Of a DNA stretch of 64,000 bases, positions 61,923 to 64,000 are shown piece by piece. Source of the stretch: Bacillota bacterium (GTDB taxonomy: Bacteria; Bacillota; Clostridia; Lachnospirales; Lachnospiraceae). The position numbers and the translations under genes are program-made. The notes under the pieces are model-generated. The model searched no databases, had not been told where the DNA came from, and saw nothing but the letters and a program-made list of their open reading frames with translations. Within the stretch, counting starts at the first letter, position 1. Every line of letters begins with the position of its first letter. Location: positions 1 to 64,000 of the forward strand of contig JAEZZO010000004.1 of assembly GCA_023418475.1 (NCBI GenBank). The letters run 5' to 3'.

Positions 61923-63713
61923 ATGGAAGTGGAATATAGAAAAGATATTAAACACAACTATATTGTTATCAAAATGAAGGAGAATAATGAGAAGGATGCT
62001 TCGGAGACTTTTTGCATAAAAATGCTGGAACGTCAGAGAATTCAGGGCATACTTTCATTAGAACAGAAGAGGATGGATGATAATTTACTCCTTTATTATG
62101 ATATAACCTCAAAACAATCAATGTCAGTCCTACTTGATAAAACAGTACTTAGTTATGAGAAGGTAAGGCAGCTTTTTACGGATATTATAGGCATAATTGA
62201 AAGAGCATTTGATTACCTTCTACCAGAAGATAATTTTATTTTACAACCTGATTATATTTTTATGGGAATCTCGACGAAGGAGCCTTCCCTTTGCTTTCTG
62301 CCAGGGTATGCAAAGCCTATAAAAGAGCAAATGAATGGTTTGATTGAATATCTGATGAACAAGGTAGATTACAACGATAAGGAAGCGGTTCTTTTAGTTT
62401 ATTCACTGTATGCTGCCAGCAGAGAAGAAGGATATACGTTTGAGCACTTATTAGCGGTATTGCAAAATAAACCTTCAGTGAATGAATATGAAAAAAAGCA
62501 AAAGACGAAAGGTGCTAATACAGGAACAGAAAGCATTTCCTCAGCATTCTCTCCGGAAATAAGGGAAGAGGATCAGGAAAAGAAAGAAGGTGAAAATAAG
62601 AAAATAGAAGAAAATAAGAATGAAGAGAATAAATATAAAGAAGGGAATAAGGCAGTAGTACGAAATAAGGATAAGTATTGGTATAAAATGGGATATCAAC
62701 ATCCTTTTGCAAAGAAAAAGAGGGAGGCAGGGGTGCAAGTTCATAATAAGAATAGCGATCAAACTCTTTTTGCTGGAGAAAACAGGAACATACCGGTTAT
62801 GCTGGAAAAGTTGGAGGGAGAAGAGGAAATTGCGTATTACCCATTCGTATCATATGCTTATACGGGTATTTGTTTAGCAGTTGGTATTATGTTACTTGCC
62901 TTAAGCTTATACTATAAAGTAATATACAATTCTTTTGGCAGCAGGCTTGATTACAGCAAGCTTTTTGCATTGGTTCTTATTCTTTTTTGCGGGGAAGGAT
63001 ATCTACTGCAGCGTATATGGAATAAAAAGAATAAAATAACAAAGATAATATCCAAAAAAGAATATGTAAATCCAAAAGAAAATATAGGGAAATACAGAGG
63101 TATAAAGAAGCCAGGGAAGGAATCAATCGGTGAATCAGTTAATAAAGCAGTTAATAAAACTGCTGATACAGAAATGTTACTCTGTGATAAGCTGCCTATC
63201 CGTCAGAAGTTTTCTGCAAGTATAAAGCATTTAAATGATGATTTTAATGATTTTCAGGAGGGAGAAAGGCCTATTAATCAGAAAGAGAAGCGGGCAGAAA
63301 TAAGTTGTTTTTTGATGTCTTCACAGGATATGGAAGAAGATAATCCAACCTGTTTACTAAATCCATTATCTGATGATACAGAATATACGTGCAATGCTAT
63401 CAAGAAACCCACTGTATATTTTATTCTTAAGCCATTGAATGAAACAGAGCAAGAGATACAAGTAAAAGTTATCCCCTTTTTCATCGGAAAGCTTAAGGAA
63501 AATGTGGATTATTATCTTGAAAAAGAGGTAGTTAGTCGATATCATGCTAAAATTACAAAGGAAGAAGAGCAGTATTATATAATAGATCTTAATTCTACGA
63601 ATGGAACCTTTGTAAACGGACAGGCAGTACAGACCTATCAAAAGGTGAAGATTACGATAGGAGATGAGATAGCAATAGCGGATATTAAGTACCGAATGAT
63701 TGAAAAAGAATAA
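61923..63713 (+). CDS. DUF6382-FHA membrane protein of the Tad locus
   Basis: A protein of 596 residues. An N-terminal DUF6382-like domain (about 1-190; 'LLYYDITSKQSMSVLLDKT') resembles inactive kinase-type domains. A Glu/Lys/Asn-rich linker, two membrane segments (about 310-330 and 340-360), a further linker and a C-terminal FHA domain (about 515-590) follow. The FHA has 'FFIGKLKENVDYYLEKEVVS' with 'VSRYHAKI' and 'DLNSTNGTFVNG', so it should bind phospho-Thr. It ends the Tad locus and probably links it to Ser/Thr kinase signalling. Confidence 0.85.
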   Translation: MEVEYRKDIKHNYIVIKMKENNEKDASETFCIKMLERQRIQGILSLEQKRMDDNLLLYYDITSKQSMSVLLDKTVLSYEKVRQLFTDIIGIIERAFDYLLPEDNFILQPDYIFMGISTKEPSLCFLPGYAKPIKEQMNGLIEYLMNKVDYNDKEAVLLVYSLYAASREEGYTFEHLLAVLQNKPSVNEYEKKQKTKGANTGTESISSAFSPEIREEDQEKKEGENKKIEENKNEENKYKEGNKAVVRNKDKYWYKMGYQHPFAKKKREAGVQVHNKNSDQTLFAGENRNIPVMLEKLEGEEEIAYYPFVSYAYTGICLAVGIMLLALSLYYKVIYNSFGSRLDYSKLFALVLILFCGEGYLLQRIWNKKNKITKIISKKEYVNPKENIGKYRGIKKPGKESIGESVNKAVNKTADTEMLLCDKLPIRQKFSASIKHLNDDFNDFQEGERPINQKEKRAEISCFLMSSQDMEEDNPTCLLNPLSDDTEYTCNAIKKPTVYFILKPLNETEQEIQVKVIPFFIGKLKENVDYYLEKEVVSRYHAKITKEEEQYYIIDLNSTNGTFVNGQAVQTYQKVKITIGDEIAIADIKYRMIEKE

Positions 63714-63870
63714 TCTAAAGTAGTGAGAGATCGGTATAAATCCGTATTTGAATAAAGTAGAATGACATGTTTATATCACAGTATTATATAATCTTTCCTG
63801 GTGATATATACTTCTTCCTTAAACCTATTAATACTGCAAGACATAATTTTAATGAGAGAGGAGTATTGAA

Positions 63871-63918
63871 AAAACAGTCCGGTCATAGGATGGAATAATT
63901 CTATGACCGGACTGTTTT
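63871..63918. terminator. bidirectional terminator at the end of the Tad locus
   Basis: Perfect 18-bp arms (63871-63888 and 63901-63918) with a 12-base loop, A-rich on one side and T-rich on the other, so it works in both directions. It lies 158 bases after the FHA gene. Confidence 0.85.
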
Positions 63919-64000
63919 CTGTAATTAGTTTTTTGGTATCATTGCATCCTTTTGTGGTAAAAATCGAGCAGATGATTAAGTTGTTCGGAACTCCTTTGAA

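Overview
The window looks like the chromosome of a low-GC, motile, spore-forming anaerobe of the Lachnospiraceae (Anaerocolumna / Lachnoclostridium-like). The evidence is gene content: flagellin with a FliS-type chaperone, BofA and a DUF2508 protein, YesM/YesN-type sugar regulation, a GH31 glycosidase, and a clostridial Tad pilus locus with DUF5702, Flp1-like, TadE-like and DUF6382-FHA genes. No rRNA gene or ordinary tRNA gene was seen.

Layout. 1-2222: a DUF885 lipoprotein on the minus strand. 2383-8266: a flagellar group (FliK-like protein, flagellin, FliS) behind a sigma-28-like promoter. 8267-9086: a convergent gap with a ~23-bp tandem repeat and a compound palindromic element; a second copy of that element lies at 19160-19390. 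9087-16709 (minus): an unusual set of a solute-binding protein with a large extra N-terminal domain, two sugar-type ABC permeases, a long coiled-coil HlyD-type adaptor and a MacB-ectodomain-like membrane protein. A response regulator and histidine kinase (17179-19156) are divergent from it. 19473-20142: DUF2508 and BofA. 20341-22730: a BlaI/BlaR1-type pair with clear operators; the BlaR1-like gene has a DUF5780 sensor region and is frameshifted at a T8 tract. 22933-32679: YesM/YesN two-component system, carbohydrate ABC importer (no ATPase), GH31 glycosidase and YesL protein. The GH31 gene is flanked by two ~260-bp palindromic repeats.

33101-63713 is a Tad (Flp) pilus locus whose cpaF/tadA ATPase gene is split by an integrated element of about 18.46 kb. 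The split is exact: ATACCGGGCAT occurs at both ends (35150-35160 and 53612-53622), and joining the ends restores one continuous ATPase of about 403 residues. A large serine recombinase gene lies next to attL. The element carries a cI/ImmA/Cro-type control region, a phage replisome-organizer protein, a DnaC-like loader, a short tyrosine recombinase, RinA/sigma-like late regulators (one intact, two decayed) and many small phage-type genes. I see no terminase, capsid, portal, tail or conjugation genes, so it resembles a phage satellite or a heavily reduced prophage.

The right half of the element is AT-rich cargo: a retropepsin-like protease + TIR-domain protein + two-to-four-pass membrane protein operon (47048-48755), a PHP-AlbA-like protein (49889-52009) and a HEXGH metallopeptidase (52370-53467). 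Two arrays of a degenerate ~119-bp tandem repeat and a tRNA-like RNA lie between the phage-like and cargo parts. The best candidates for undescribed biology are the protease-TIR-membrane operon, the PHP/peptidase module, the cpaF insertion as a possible reversible switch for pili, and the importer-plus-adaptor hybrid cluster at 9-17 kb.
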